Shown here: positions 11,837-22,334 of the stretch, one piece after another
How positions within the stretch are numbered: position 1 is the stretch's first letter
How the letters are laid out: the number at the start of each line of letters is the position of its first letter
NCBI GenBank assembly: GCA_016748015.1
Contig: JAAOMT010000436.1
Coordinates: forward strand, 2,275,622-2,339,621
Length of the DNA: 64,000 bases
Reading direction: 5' to 3'
From: Geosiphon pyriformis
Taxonomy: Eukaryota > Glomeromycota > Glomeromycetes > Archaeosporales > Geosiphonaceae
Translations under genes and position numbers: made by a program
Notes under the pieces: model-generated
What the model saw: the letters and a program-made list of their open reading frames with translations, nothing else
What the model was told of the DNA's origin: nothing
Database searches by the model: none

Positions 11837-12478
11837 TGTTATGGATTGGAGTAACAAGCTAACAAATAGCAAGGGAGAACAGGATTGTAGGGTGATAGAA
11901 ATAATCAAAGAAGATTCAACTTCAATGAGCAAATTGAATGAGTATGGATTCAATATGCAAGATCAGTCTCATAAAATATCTTAGTCGCTATTCTTTTCAA
12001 AAGGTAACAAGGAAATCTGAAGATAGAGGGATAGTCCATACTGTCAACAATTGATCACCACTAGTATAATTCTATGCCTTACGTCGGCACTCTTAGAATT
12101 CAATATCAGGTATCAACTTGTGCTCTTCAGTCACGTTTATACAAATAGTTTTCAAATACTACAATTATTCAAACAGGAAAAGACCAACAAGTAATCTTTT
12201 ATCTTAAGATGTTCGGATACTTGAAGTTAGGGAAAGGGAAATTAGTGATAAGAGAGTGATTAAGATAAAAGTTGTTATTTTTATTTATTTGATTCTTGTT
12301 TGAGAGATGATTTTCTACAGCTAAGAGACTTATTGCTTATATAGCTATTGAAAATGGTCAATGATTAGGTCATTGATCAGGTCAATAATCACTATCTAAA
12401 AATAAAGTGGCTAATTATATGACATCAGTAGCTAATACATGTAATAATTAATAAAAATTATGGGTTTCAATCATAACA
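11837..12478 (-). repeat. A2 3' LTR
   Basis: In plus orientation it starts TGTTATGGATTGG and ends ATCATAACA. It carries only two units of the 12-bp array (about 12359-12389). A purine-rich tract (GAAGAGGATAA on the minus strand, 12479-12489) lies immediately inside it, as expected for the plus-strand primer. Confidence 0.92.
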
Positions 12479-13104
12479 TTATCCTCTTCAAAGAGATTGA
12501 GCTCCAGCAAAATCAAGCTATTTATAGGGTATTCTAATTGAAAAGTTTTGTTTAACTCAAAACTAACTAGTTTGTTGAAGTCTTTTGTGGATAGAGTATA
12601 TAGTACTTGAGGCGAAATAAGCTTTGTATCCAAAAGACCAAATCTTTGTATAAGAGTTTTGGCTTTTTTTGCAATGGTCAAAACTCTTGAGACATCTAAA
12701 CGTATAATGCCCAAAATTTCCACTTGTATCTTTGAAGTTGTTTTTTTCATGAGCTTCATTTCTTCTATGATTTCACCAAAATGACCATAGAGTTCTAGTT
12801 GTCTTCCATATGACAAGTTTTTGTCTATGGGCAAGATTTTTTTAATTGTTTTTCCAATTGTCATGGAAGGTATAAGTATTGCTGCTGTTATGCTTTTCAG
12901 CAAATACTTATCTATTTTGCTACCAATTCTTTCTCTTTTGGTAGTGGTTTTCTTTGGTCTAATAACAGTATGTGTTTCACTGTTATCAGTTATGGTGATT
13001 TGTTTTCCAATGGTCAGAATAGCATTTGGATAATTTTTGATCCAGTACTCATGGAGAGTATAGAAAGTGTTTTGAATATTTTGATCTAGGAAATAATTGT
13101 TCAT
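12448..13104 (-). CDS. A2 third ORF, intact (218 aa, unrecognised)
   Basis: It runs from ATG at 13104 (MNNYFLDQ) to TAA at 12448. The frame stays open upstream to about 13200 and overlaps the integrase end. The N-terminal 60 residues are polar with an RPKKTTTKRERIG basic patch. The rest is rich in helix-forming residues (GKTIKKILPIDKNLSYGRQL, LDTKLISPQVLYTLSTKDF). No membrane segment, zinc motif or known catalytic motif is seen. The last ten codons are LTR-encoded. A1 carries the same ORF with one stop. It stays open while the A2 pol genes carry stops. Function unknown. Confidence 0.75.
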   Translation of the reverse strand: MNNYFLDQNIQNTFYTLHEYWIKNYPNAILTIGKQITITDNSETHTVIRPKKTTTKRERIGSKIDKYLLKSITAAILIPSMTIGKTIKKILPIDKNLSYGRQLELYGHFGEIIEEMKLMKKTTSKIQVEILGIIRLDVSRVLTIAKKAKTLIQRFGLLDTKLISPQVLYTLSTKDFNKLVSFELNKTFQLEYPINSLILLELNLFEEDNVMIETHNFY

Positions 13105-13204
13105 GTTAATTGAAGATACCTCTGTTTTGGGAATGGTGCATTTATTTATATCTGATTTTTGTTGATTATTTGGGTCGGTATTACCACAACAGATAACCAA
13201 TCAG

Positions 13205-14610
13205 GTCATTTATAATATTTTTTGAGTCGTGTGCCATAAACAGGGCGATCATTAAAGATTGTTTCATATTGATCTTGTAAGATATAAAAACCATTGTTCA
13301 AAACTTTGTTGATTATAAAGAGTCTTTTCTACCGGCTAGAGAATTTATCACCATAGACATTGTCTCTGTCTGAACGGTATTCTAAAACTAAGTTACCAAC
13401 ACTTAAGGAAAGTGTTTTATATGTTTTTTTTTTTCTTAAGCTTCTCTTGGAATTGTTTTATCTTTTCAAAAACAATTATCCATGCTTCTACTAATGAGTC
13501 AAGAATGGTACCAAGTCTTCTTTGCAAAATGTCTTTGTAATTTTTTATTGTTATTTCTTTAAAGGGTATTGTCTCAATGTTAGTTTCTATTGGTAGGGTT
13601 GCCATTTGTTTATAGAGTAGATAAAAGGATTCATAACTTGTTATGTTATGATTCACAGTTCTATAAACAAACAAAGCTGAAGGCAGTACTTTGTCCCATA
13701 AGTTTGTTTCTTCACTGGTTTTGGCTAGGGTTTCACATAGTGTTCTATTGAAATGTTCTATTAGGCCATTTGTTTAGAGGTGATAAGGAAAGGAAAGTTT
13801 GTGACGTATTTCCATTTTTCTGCAAAGTTTTTCAACAAGTGTACTGAGAAAAGCTCTTTCTCTGTTAGATAAAAGTTCTTTGAGGCAGCCATGGTGACAA
13901 ATGATATCTTCATAAATGAAATTGGCTATTGAAACTGCTGTTTGGTCTGGAGTGGCTCTTGCTTTTACCCACTTTGTAAGATAGTCAGTAGCTGTGATAA
14001 TGTATCTATTGCCATCAGGAGTTATTGTTAAAAGTCTAACAACATCTATACCAATTCTGTCAAAGAGTTGACCAACAGAGATTGAATAGATATCTTCTTT
14101 GCGATTGGGTTTTTCTCTTTTTTGGCAGATATCACAGGTTTTGATATATTTAGCAATATCTTTTCCCAAGATAGGCCAATAATAACGAGCTAAGGTTTTC
14201 TAAATTGTTTTTGTTTTTTCAAAGTGTCCAGCTAATGGATCAGTATGCATATTGTAGATCACAATTTCTTTTTCTTCAAATCTGATAATTATCTGGGAGC
14301 AGTCAGGATCTTTTCTATTTTTTTTATAAAGTTGGTTCTGGTGAATCAAATAAAAATTTGATTGTTTGCACAAATGTTCTCTTTGTTGTTGTGTGTATTT
14401 TGGTGGATATTGTCCTTTACCCAAAAATTCTATTAAGACAGTGTAGTTGTTTAAGTCCATTATCATGTTTGTCAAAAAAGAGGAATTACTAATAATTAAG
14501 TTGGTTTGGTTTGAGAGGGTTGTTCTATCACTGGATGGTAAGTCTGGAGAGAGCATCGGCGTTTTGATGATTAGCTTCTTTGCGATGTTGAATATCATAG
14601 TCAAATTCAT
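13205..14610 (-). pseudogene. A2 integrase
   Basis: The HHCC finger (HTDPLAGHF, CDIC) and DDE core (IGIDVV, ELLSNRERAFLS, FNRTL) are readable. SDRG is changed to SNRE, so the second catalytic Asp is lost. Breaks are a stop between the finger and core near 14190, a TAA near 13772 (H-L-stop-TNGL, also found in A3), and an A-run length change near 13430 that shifts the frame before the GPY/F-like end. The open frame begins about 80 nt before the RNase H stop, in another frame. Confidence 0.85.
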
Positions 14611-15775
14611 CTAAGTGGAGTATCCAGCAAGTTATCCATTTGTGTTCTAGCCTCTTTTTGTTGCACAGCCAAACCAAAGCTTGGTGATCTGTTACCACCA
14701 AAAACTTCACACCAAGAAGATACTTACTCCAGTAACTGGTGGACCATACTACTGCTAAGCATTCTTGTTCAGTGACTGAATAGTTCTGTTTTGCTGAAGA
14801 AAGAATTCTGCTGGCATAGGCTATGGCATGTTTTTTGTCATCTTTATTTTTCTGGAAGAGAACAGCACCAAGTCCAAAGCCAGATACATCAGTGTGGAGG
14901 ATAAAGGGTCGATTTAGATTTGGTTGCTTGAGGATGGATTCTGTAACCAGTTTTTTCTTTAAAGTTTCAAAGGCTTTTTGCTGATGTGTTCCCCAATGAT
15001 AATTGACATTTTTTCTAAGTAGCTGATTGAGAGGAAAGGTGATTTTAGAGAAATTCTTGACAAATTTGCGATAATAAAAGGCCAAACCAAAAAAAGAGCA
15101 TAGTTTATGAATGTTCATTAGTTGTTTGATGTTTTGGACTTTTTCAACTTTGGCTGGGTCAAGAAAGATTCTATCTTTTGTGATAAGATGACCAAAAAAC
15201 TGGGTGGATTGTCTTCCAAAGAAAGATTTAATTGGGTTGATCTTGAGGCCAGCATTTCTGAGGAGGTCAAAAACCTTTTGCAAATGTTCCAAGTGTTCAT
15301 CCCAGGTTTTTGAGTATACTATTATGTCGTCCAAATAGACTAGAACAAAATTTTCTTTGACTGATTCAAATACTTTATCCATTAAGCATTAAAAGGTGGA
15401 AGTGGTGTTGGTGAGACCAAAAGGCATGACTGTGAATTCATAGGTGCCATACTTGGTGATGAAGGCAGTTTTTTTTCTACTTTCTGGATTCATCTCTACT
15501 TGTCAGAATCCAGCAGTTAAGTTAATGGTTGAGAAGAAAGCAGCATCTTTGAATTGGTCTAACATTACATCAATCTTGGAAAGTGGGTACATGTCTCTTT
15601 CAGTGATGGCATTTAATTGGCAGTAGTTAACACAGAAGCATAATGTTTCATCTTTCTTGAATACCACTACAACTGGGAAAGCCCATTCACTCTTGGTTTT
15701 TTGTATGAATCCAAGTTCTTTCATCCGGTTTATTTCTTTCTTGATAAACTCATCATTGTGCCAATTGGATTGATA
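14528..15775 (-). pseudogene. A2 reverse transcriptase - RNase H
   Basis: RT fingers and palm are readable at 15503-15724 (SEWAFPVVVV, FCVNYCQLNAIT) and the YLDDIIVYS catalytic box at about 15330. The connection domain and RNase H (LHTDVSGFGLGAVL, TEQECLAVVW, VTDHQALVWL) follow to the TGA at 14528. Two stops interrupt it: a TGA in place of Trp after LTAGF (near 15500) and a TAA in place of Gln in PTF-stop-CLM (near 15387). A3 has the identical second stop. Confidence 0.9.
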
Positions 15776-16396
15776 AGGCTTTAAATGGATGGGTCAAGTT
15801 TCTCTGGTGGTAATAGTGTGTTGTATTACATGGGTACATCCAGGGGTATCACCTTTTTTGGAGATAACTGGGCTATTTCTAGCCAGCAAATTTTTAATGT
15901 CTATTTTTCTTTCTTCTGAGGAGGGTTCTTTTTGTTTTATAGTCAGTGATTAGATCTCAAGTGGTTCATTCTTAAAGAACTTCTGTATTTCTTTCAATTC
16001 TTCTCTGGGTATCAAACTGATTGGTTCCCAATCTTTGTAATAGATCAGGCATGATTTGTATTTATCACTTGGAGAATACAAGAGTTTATTGCACCAACAC
16101 TAGACACAAGGACGATGCCACCAAAAACTGTATTTGGCTTTCTTGCCAGGTTTTCTTTCAAAAGTTCTTTTAAGAATATCATAATAAGGCCAGCAGATTA
16201 GCTTGCCATTTACAATGATTCCTTTTTTGTCTGCTTTAACATTATCCAGTGGTTTGTTATTGCTGGTGAAGGTGGTATAGGTGAGTTTAGCAGTTTTTTC
16301 TTGCTCTTCTTGTTCTTCTTCTTCATCACTCTCTTCATCATCTGATTCATCTAATTGTTCTTCTTTTTGGTTTTGTTTAGATACTGGGGAAGTTGT
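15776..16396 (-). pseudogene. A2 protease-RT linker with cysteine cluster
   Basis: This aligns with A3 pol residues after the protease. An acidic Glu/Asp-rich stretch (near 16310-16360) is followed by a Cys/Trp-rich segment (CVQCWCN, near 16100) and a segment ending NSPVISKKGDTPG. Several stops interrupt it. The role is unknown; it may hold zinc. Confidence 0.65.
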
Positions 16397-17221
16397 TCAA
16401 TGGTGACACTTAACCACAATGGGTTTCTTACCACATCTGATGGTTAATTTACAAAGTTCATAATCAAGCAAAGCTTTTGCTTTCTTGAGCCATTTATTGT
16501 TAACAATGATGGTGTATTTCTTAGCTTCAGAAACTTCCATGTCAGTTTCAATGCTAATTCCATTGATGTGGACAGGAACAGCTTTGGCAATACCCAGTTC
16601 TTTCTTTTTGTCACCATGTATATTGGTCATTGGTTTGGTGGAAGGTTCATCAATCTTTCTACTAATTGCTTTCAAGAAGTGTTTGACAATGACACTAACA
16701 GATAATTCACTGTCCAGAATTAAGTTAATGAAGTATCCAGCCACTTGGGCTTTACAAATCAGAGGGGTGACATTGCTGTTGTCAGCAAGTCCAGCTTGGC
16801 GAAAACATTTGTTGGTTTTTGGTGTCTTTTTCTTTAGGATCAAGAATTTGTGAAGATCCTTTCTGAACTGTGGGTGGGTCATTAACTGGCCAAAGGTAAT
16901 ATGTGCTGGGGTTTCTATGAGATCTTTGACAACAGAATAGGGTCCAAATTTTTGTACAATTTCTAGGGGTTCTAACTTTGGAGAATTCTTAAAAACTTTA
17001 GCCTTTGGTGGCTCATTGTTATTAGTGGCAAAAGTTGAGGCTTTGTTGGGGTTTAGAATGAAATCAACCTTAGCTTTCTTCTTCTTTCTGGTTGGTTCTA
17101 AGATGTTGATTGCTAGTTCATCCATGTCATGGTCATCATCAGTTAAGTTAAAAGCGTAAAAGGGGTTTTCTTCTAGTTGGCTTGCACTTTCACCCTTTGG
17201 AGGTGCACCTACCAGTTTAAA
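16397..17221 (-). pseudogene. A2 retroviral-type protease region
   Basis: The open part is 16397-17125, and the frame runs back to the gag overlap. LILDSELSVSVI aligns with LILDSGLSVSVI in A3, so the essential Gly of the DSG active site is Glu here (GGA to GAA). The flap and helix regions follow, ending YTIIVNNKWL. The protease would cleave Gag-Pol. The frame is -1 relative to gag, as in A3. Confidence 0.82.
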
Positions 17222-18765
17222 GACTGATAAACAATGGCTTCAACTAGGGGATCCTCTCCAAAGAAATTGATGTTGGCATGATTGGGTCTTTGGTTGGGGA
17301 CATTGTTGTTGTTGTTGGGTCTGTTGTTTTGGTTGTCATTGTTTCTGGGAGCTGGAGGAGGCAGTAGAGGATTGTTACAATCTCTTGAATAATGTCTAGT
17401 TAATCCACAATGATAGCACACAGGTGGGCCACAATTTTGCTGTCTTTGATAGGGAGGTTGATGGGACTGGTTAAAACAAAGTTTATATCTAGATCTTGGT
17501 AGTTGCTAGTTATTTCTGACTGCTTGTGCCAATGGTTCTAATAACCAGGCAAAGTTAGCTGTGAGTCTATCTATTAATTGTTCATTTGGGTCTTGGGTTT
17601 GGGCAGCAAAAGAAGTAGCAGCCATTTGAGGAGCAGTGGCCATGGCAGGAGCAGGAGCAAAAACTGGAAGTGTGGATCCCAGATGCATCCTTTGGTTATC
17701 TTCAATCTTTTGGATGAGTTCAATAGCCATGTCCATTGTAGAGTTGTCTTTCAAAGCCAAGAGAGGCCAAAGAGCATAAGATAAGTCAGTTCTCAATCCT
17801 TTTGTAAAGGAATAAATCTTTTGTTCTTCTGTCCAGTTTCTTCCAGAGTCTACTCGCTTGATTAACTTTCTGATTGCTTTGACATATTCGGTCATAACTT
17901 CACCAGGATCTTGGGTTCTTCTTTCTAATTCCATGTGCCACTTGGATATCAAGATTGGAGTTTTGAACTTGTTTTCAAACTGGATTGTAAAAAAGGTGTT
18001 GTTTTCTCTGGCATTTGCTGACATCCATCTAATAATTCTTTGATGAGCATTGGCATCAGTTTCTTGTGAGAACCAGGTAGCAAGAGAGCCTTGAAGGTAG
18101 CCACCAACAATTTGAAACTTGTACTCATCATCATATTGGTTGGCTGTAGCAGCTTTCTTAAAGTCATCCAACCATTCAATTGGATCTTGGGAATCACCTC
18201 TGAATAATAGTAATGGGGTGTTATTTCTTTGCCCTAAAGCAGTCTGTATATCTTGGAGGGCAATCAGAATGTTTTGTTGTAGAGGGTCTTAAGCCATTGG
18301 TTCAGGTGTAACTGTTTGTGTGGAGTGTTCTGATTCACTTGAAAAGAGATCAAAAACAGGAGCAGTTTGATAGCTTTCTTCTTTTGTTTCAAAAAGAGTT
18401 TCTGTTGATTGATGGACAGCAATCCAAATGTGGATTTGATGATTCAGATATTCAAAATCAGGGGGCTGTTGTTCAAAGGTTGCAAAATATAAAAGCTGAT
18501 TAATACTGTTGTTTCTTCCTTCAAAGTTGTCTTCAAAATAAGTTTGCTCAAAGTAATAGATTGTATAAGCTGTGTAGGTTTTAGCTGAATGCTCATTCAA
18601 GAACCAGTTTCAAAAGTCTTGGAATTGTCTGCTGGATTGTTTTTCAATGGGAAAGCAAATCAAGCAGGAGAGCAAAGGATTGAGTTCAATAAAGTCTAAA
18701 TCATTTTTGTTGTGTGCTTTAAAGTGTTCTTCTGATTGTTGTGGCAGGTATGAATAATTACTCAT
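17209..18765 (-). pseudogene. A2 gag
   Basis: A single frame runs from ATG 18765 (MSNYSYLP) to TAG 17209-17211. It holds an N-terminal domain, a Gypsy-type capsid (DPIEWLDDF, YLQGSLATWF, SYALWPLLAL) and a nucleocapsid with the CCHC knuckle CYHCGLTRHYSRDC near 17415, followed by an Asn-rich tail. Three internal stops are present: TGA 18610-18612 (Trp position), TAA 18289-18291 and one at about 17503. Gag forms the particle and binds RNA. The end overlaps pol at the slippery site. Confidence 0.9.
17215..17221 (-). promoter_or_regulatory. Putative -1 frameshift slippery site in A2
   Basis: On the minus strand the gag frame reads T TTA AAC TGG TAG. TTTAAAC fits the canonical X XXY YYZ slippery rule and is in the right phase. 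A -1 slip there enters the protease frame. A GCAC...GTGC pairing is possible downstream. A3 has the same heptamer at 59795-59801. Confidence 0.75.
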
Positions 18766-18795
18766 ACAATAGGAAACAAAGTGGATTTTAACAAT

Positions 18796-18811
18796 CTTAC
18801 AGGGAGCACCA
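18796..18811 (-). other. A2 primer-binding site
   Basis: On the minus strand TGGTGCTCCCTGTAAG lies 7 bases inside the 5' LTR end. It begins TGG, complementary to a tRNA CCA end. The tRNA species is not assigned. Similar TGGTGCT sequences sit at the same place in families B, C and D. Confidence 0.75.
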
Positions 18812-18818
18812 CTTTTAT

Positions 18819-19447
18819 GTTACAGGTTGAAGTAACAAGCTAATGGATAGCAAGGGAGAACAGGATTGTAGGGTGATGGAAATAATCAAAGGGGATTCAA
18901 TTTCAATGAACAAATTAAATGAGTATGGATTCAATATGCGAGATCAGTTTCATAAAATATCTCAGTTACTATTCTTTTCAAAAGATAACAAAGGAATCTG
19001 AAGGTAGAGGGATAGTCCGTACTGTCAACAATTAATCACCACTGGTATAATTCTATGTCTCACGTCAGCACTCTTAGAATTCAATATCAGGTATCAACTT
19101 GTGCTCTTCAGTCATGTTTATACAAATAGTCTTCAAATACTACAATTATTCAAACAGGAAAAGGCCAACAAGTAATCTTTTATGCTAAGATGTTCAGATA
19201 CTTGAAGATAGGGAAAGGGAAATTAGTGATAAGAGAGTGATTGAGATAAAAGTTGTTATTTTTATTTATTTGATTCTTGTCTGAGAGATGATTTTCTACA
19301 GCTAAGAGACTTATTGCTTATATAGCTATTAAAAGTGGTCAATGATCAGATCAATGATCACTATCTAAAAATAGAATGGCTAATTATATGACATCAATGG
19401 CTAATACATGTGATAATTAATAAAAATTATGGGTTTCAACTGTAACA
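18819..19447 (-). repeat. A2 5' LTR
   Basis: In plus orientation it runs from TGTTACAGGTTG to ACTGTAACA. It is collinear with the 3' LTR but has one unit of the 12-bp array (about 19340-19360) where the other LTR has two. Confidence 0.92.
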
Positions 19448-19572
19448 ATATTTTTGTATTGTATTATCCTAAATTATTATGTATTTTTTTGTGTTATTTT
19501 GCATTATTACATTTTTTTTATATTATTATGGTTTTTCCATAACTTTGAATGGGTCTTTCTATATAAGTAATA
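19448..19572 (-). repeat. C4 3' LTR, right piece
   Basis: The C-family LTR resumes after A2 (GCATTATTACATTTT, CCATAACTTTGAATGGG) and ends GTAATA, equivalent to GTAACA in C1. The purine tract region follows. Confidence 0.78.
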
Positions 19573-20544
19573 TTATTCCTCTTTTTTAGAATTCAGCTCC
19601 TACAAAATTGTATTTTTATATAATATTCAATTATTTATTAAGTATTGTTTTTTGTAGATTTTCAAATTGTGAGTTTGTTATTTGCTTTATGCTGTTAACT
19701 GTAATAGTTTTTAGTATACTATTTAGCAATACAACTGGACAGTATTTAAATATAGCATATAGTTAATACGTTGCTTTGTAGTATAATGTTAAATTGTTTT
19801 TTTTAACAAATTTTTTTACTTGTTTAAAAGCTTTTCTGTTGAATATTTATTTGTTAATATCTATGTATAATATTTGTAAGTCTAGTTTTTCACTAATTTT
19901 AAAGAATTAATACACTAGTAGAAGTCTTTTTTTTCATACTTTGGAGTTTTTTGGTGTCTATTTTTTCATGTTAGAAAGTTTTAATCTCTTAAAAAAAAGC
20001 TTATTGGATTTTTTTTAGTATTAGAAATCACATACTCTTTTTTTTCTTTTTTTCTCATATATAAAAATAAAACATTCAGTTTTTTTTGAATTTTTGTCCA
20101 TTTTTTTTTGTTCATGTCTTTGTATCATATTTTTTTTCTATTAATTGTAATTTCTATTAATGTTGTGATTTGTTGAATTGCTTCAAATAATTGTTTTAAA
20201 AGTTTTAATATTTGATTTGAAAAATCTATATTAAAAATACTATTGACTTTTTTTTGTTGTCTTAATCTTTATATATACTTAAATTTTCTTAATTAAATAA
20301 TCATATATTGATTATATTTCAACAATAATAATTGGTTTTAAATCTTATGATATATTTTCTGGTTTAATTAATAAAATTTGTATTCTTAATTAAGATATAG
20401 ATAACAATAATTCTTGATTTATATAATAAATTTTTAACTAATTTTCATGTGCTACTTTTTTTAAAATTCTGTTTTTCAATCTTAATTTGTAAGTTTTATT
20501 GTCTAAAACTTTATATATGTAAAATAGTTTATCTTACTTTAGGT
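19573..20544 (-). pseudogene. C4 third-ORF and integrase-tail remnant
   Basis: It follows C1 23417-24475 base by base at low identity: TTGAGCTC-like start, CTGTTAACTG block, the TGATTATATTTCAACAATAATAATTGG segment and TTTATCTTACTTTAGG at the end. No frame is open. It stops at the LINE insertion, and the matching C sequence resumes at 41599. Confidence 0.7.
20536..20544 (+). repeat. Left target duplication of the LINE
   Basis: ACTTTAGGT here and ACTTCAAGT at 41599-41607 (7 of 9 identical) flank the LINE insertion in C4. Confidence 0.6.
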
Positions 20545-20887
20545 GGCTCTGGTTCTTAAGTTGTGGTAGACTTTTTGCATACAAACATTGATTGGTTTAG
20601 GTCATCTTTGGTGTGGCATTCTAATTCACATTTGGTCTCCGACTTTATTAGTAGGAGTACTACTAACACTTGTACTTATTTTATGAAGGCTTTGTATTAC
20701 TGGCTTTTTATTACTGTTCATAAGCATTTGTATACCAAAAGTTATCCAAGTGTGGTATTTTTGTTTTGTGGAAATATTGAGGTTTCAGATCATGCTTTCT
20801 TCTGTTCATTTAATTCTGATGTTCATGTTCAGCTGCTGGACACTTATACAGCTGAATGGAGGGTAATTTCTGGTCTGTTTCACTTAG
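20545..20887 (+). pseudogene. LINE-like ORF, C-terminal fragment, left piece
   Basis: The open frame (20563 on) encodes DVHVQLLDTYTAEWR and a CGNIEVSDHAFFC motif like the Cys/His cluster near the C-terminus of fungal LINE ORF2 proteins. From memory it resembles a very common Rhizophagus LINE tail. It is 5'-truncated. B1 is inserted at 20887; joining 20883 to 41051 keeps the frame open for about 30 more codons to ...FIFNNWY and a TGA. Confidence 0.65.
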
Positions 20888-21692
20888 TATTACAGATGAT
20901 TATTTGGGGTCTCAAAGCAAATAACAAATCCATAACTTGGTGCTTGGTTGGTATTCTGGTGTTAATATCTGAAGGTTTTGTTGATCTGAAAGTTTTGTTG
21001 TGGAGTTTTTTATATAATGGACAGAGATTTAATAGTTGTTTTTAGTAGTCTTCCAGAATTGCAATTCTGTCGAATTTCTTTCTCAATGTAATGGCTGGTA
21101 ATCCTCCTGATAAGCTATCCTCAAATCTATGAGTGTTCTACCCTTGTTTCACAAGTCTTTTACCAGTCCTTATGACGTCTGTAACTTAGCACTTTAATCC
21201 TTAATCAATTTAGTAAATAACAAAAGAAAATAAAAGAAAATAAAGAAATAAACAAAAGCAATTGCAAGTTAGTATACTGTCAATAGCCATAATCAAAAGC
21301 TATTGTTTCAGTGTGATTAAGTATTACTATCAACATGAAGTGTTAATAGTGGAAAGTAGATTGAGATGGTGAATAATTATTTATTGATAGTTGTGAATAA
21401 AATGTTTGTTTAGATCAGATCTAAACTGGAAGATCTCTAACTAAAAAATTTTGTCTTTTTTACTTCTAGTACTACTGCTATATATACATAATCGAAATTC
21501 CTCAATTCCTCAATTCTTCACACCAGAAATCTTAGAATTCCTGAAATCCTGCAATTTCTTATACAAGAATCCTGAAATTTCTGGAATTCTGCAATTTTTC
21601 TTGAGAGAAATCCTGAAATTCCACATTTACTATGGCTACTTCTAATTGGCTAATTTATATGCTAATATACTCCCTATGTTCTATAAGTAATA
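20888..21692 (-). repeat. B1 3' LTR
   Basis: In plus orientation it runs from TATTACAGATGATT to AAGTAATA, collinear with 40219-41050. Repeated GAAATCCTG/CAATTC units occur at about 21510-21620. TATA-like TATATATACATA lies near 21480-21490. Confidence 0.88.
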
Positions 21693-22334
21693 TTATTTCT
21701 TCCTTTTAATATTGAGCTTCATCAAGATCTCCTAAATCTCCTAACTCTAATTTACTGTTTTTGAGTATTTTTTGAACTTTTTTTTCAAAAATTACTTGAG
21801 TTATTTTGTTCTGTAATTTTTCAAATTGGGTATTAGTTATTTTTTTTATTTGGTTAACTATGATAGAGTCTATTCCTGGATAAAATAAGATTTCTGATTT
21901 GTCTTAAAATTCTGTATGTAGCTAATAGATAGCTTTTACTTGTGTAGTCAAATTGTTTTTTCCCACAAACTATTCTAGTTGTTGTAATATTGTTGTATCA
22001 AATAATCACTTTGTTTTATTCATATATAGGTTTTGAATATTCAAGTATTGTCCCAAGTAGAAATAGCAAAAGTTTCTTAGAAATTTGTGTATCCACCATT
22101 TCCAAGTTTTTTTTGGTCAACTCTTGATATGTGGTGACACTTGTTGGTTCTTTTATTGCTAATTTTATCTTCAGAACTATTTTGTCGATAGTATTTTTTT
22201 GGTATCTCAGTATCAAATGGTTTGTTGATTAATAGTAATTTCTATATTCTGTTGTTGAATTAGTTGGAAAAATTGTTGTGCTAATGAGTGGATATTGTCA
22301 GTAATTTCTATTTTTTTGAAGTCTTTTGTCATAT
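21693..22334 (-). pseudogene. B1 third ORF, 3' part
   Basis: The open piece is 22016-22216. Joined across C1 to 32552 onward, the minus strand reads DIVDMTKDFKKIEITDN, then QIEITIN-like blocks similar to the ORF3 of C1 (QIEITIDKK). The function is unknown. Stops interrupt it. Confidence 0.55.

Larger units (their letters stand above)
11837..19447 (-). mobile_element. A2: complete family-A Ty3/Gypsy element
   Basis: It is bounded by LTRs 11837-12478 and 18819-19447 with TG...CA ends. The 4-bp direct repeat ATAT flanks it (11833-11836 and 19448-19451). Reading on the minus strand the order is 5' LTR, primer-binding site, gag, protease, cysteine-rich linker, RT, RNase H, integrase, third ORF, purine tract and 3' LTR. 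It is about 7.6 kb long. It sits in the LTR of C4. Several stops make it non-coding for pol, but ORF3 is intact. Confidence 0.93.

Noticed and set aside
12448-13200. Third ORF as an envelope gene
   Set aside because: No signal peptide, membrane segment or glycosylation-rich ectodomain is visible.
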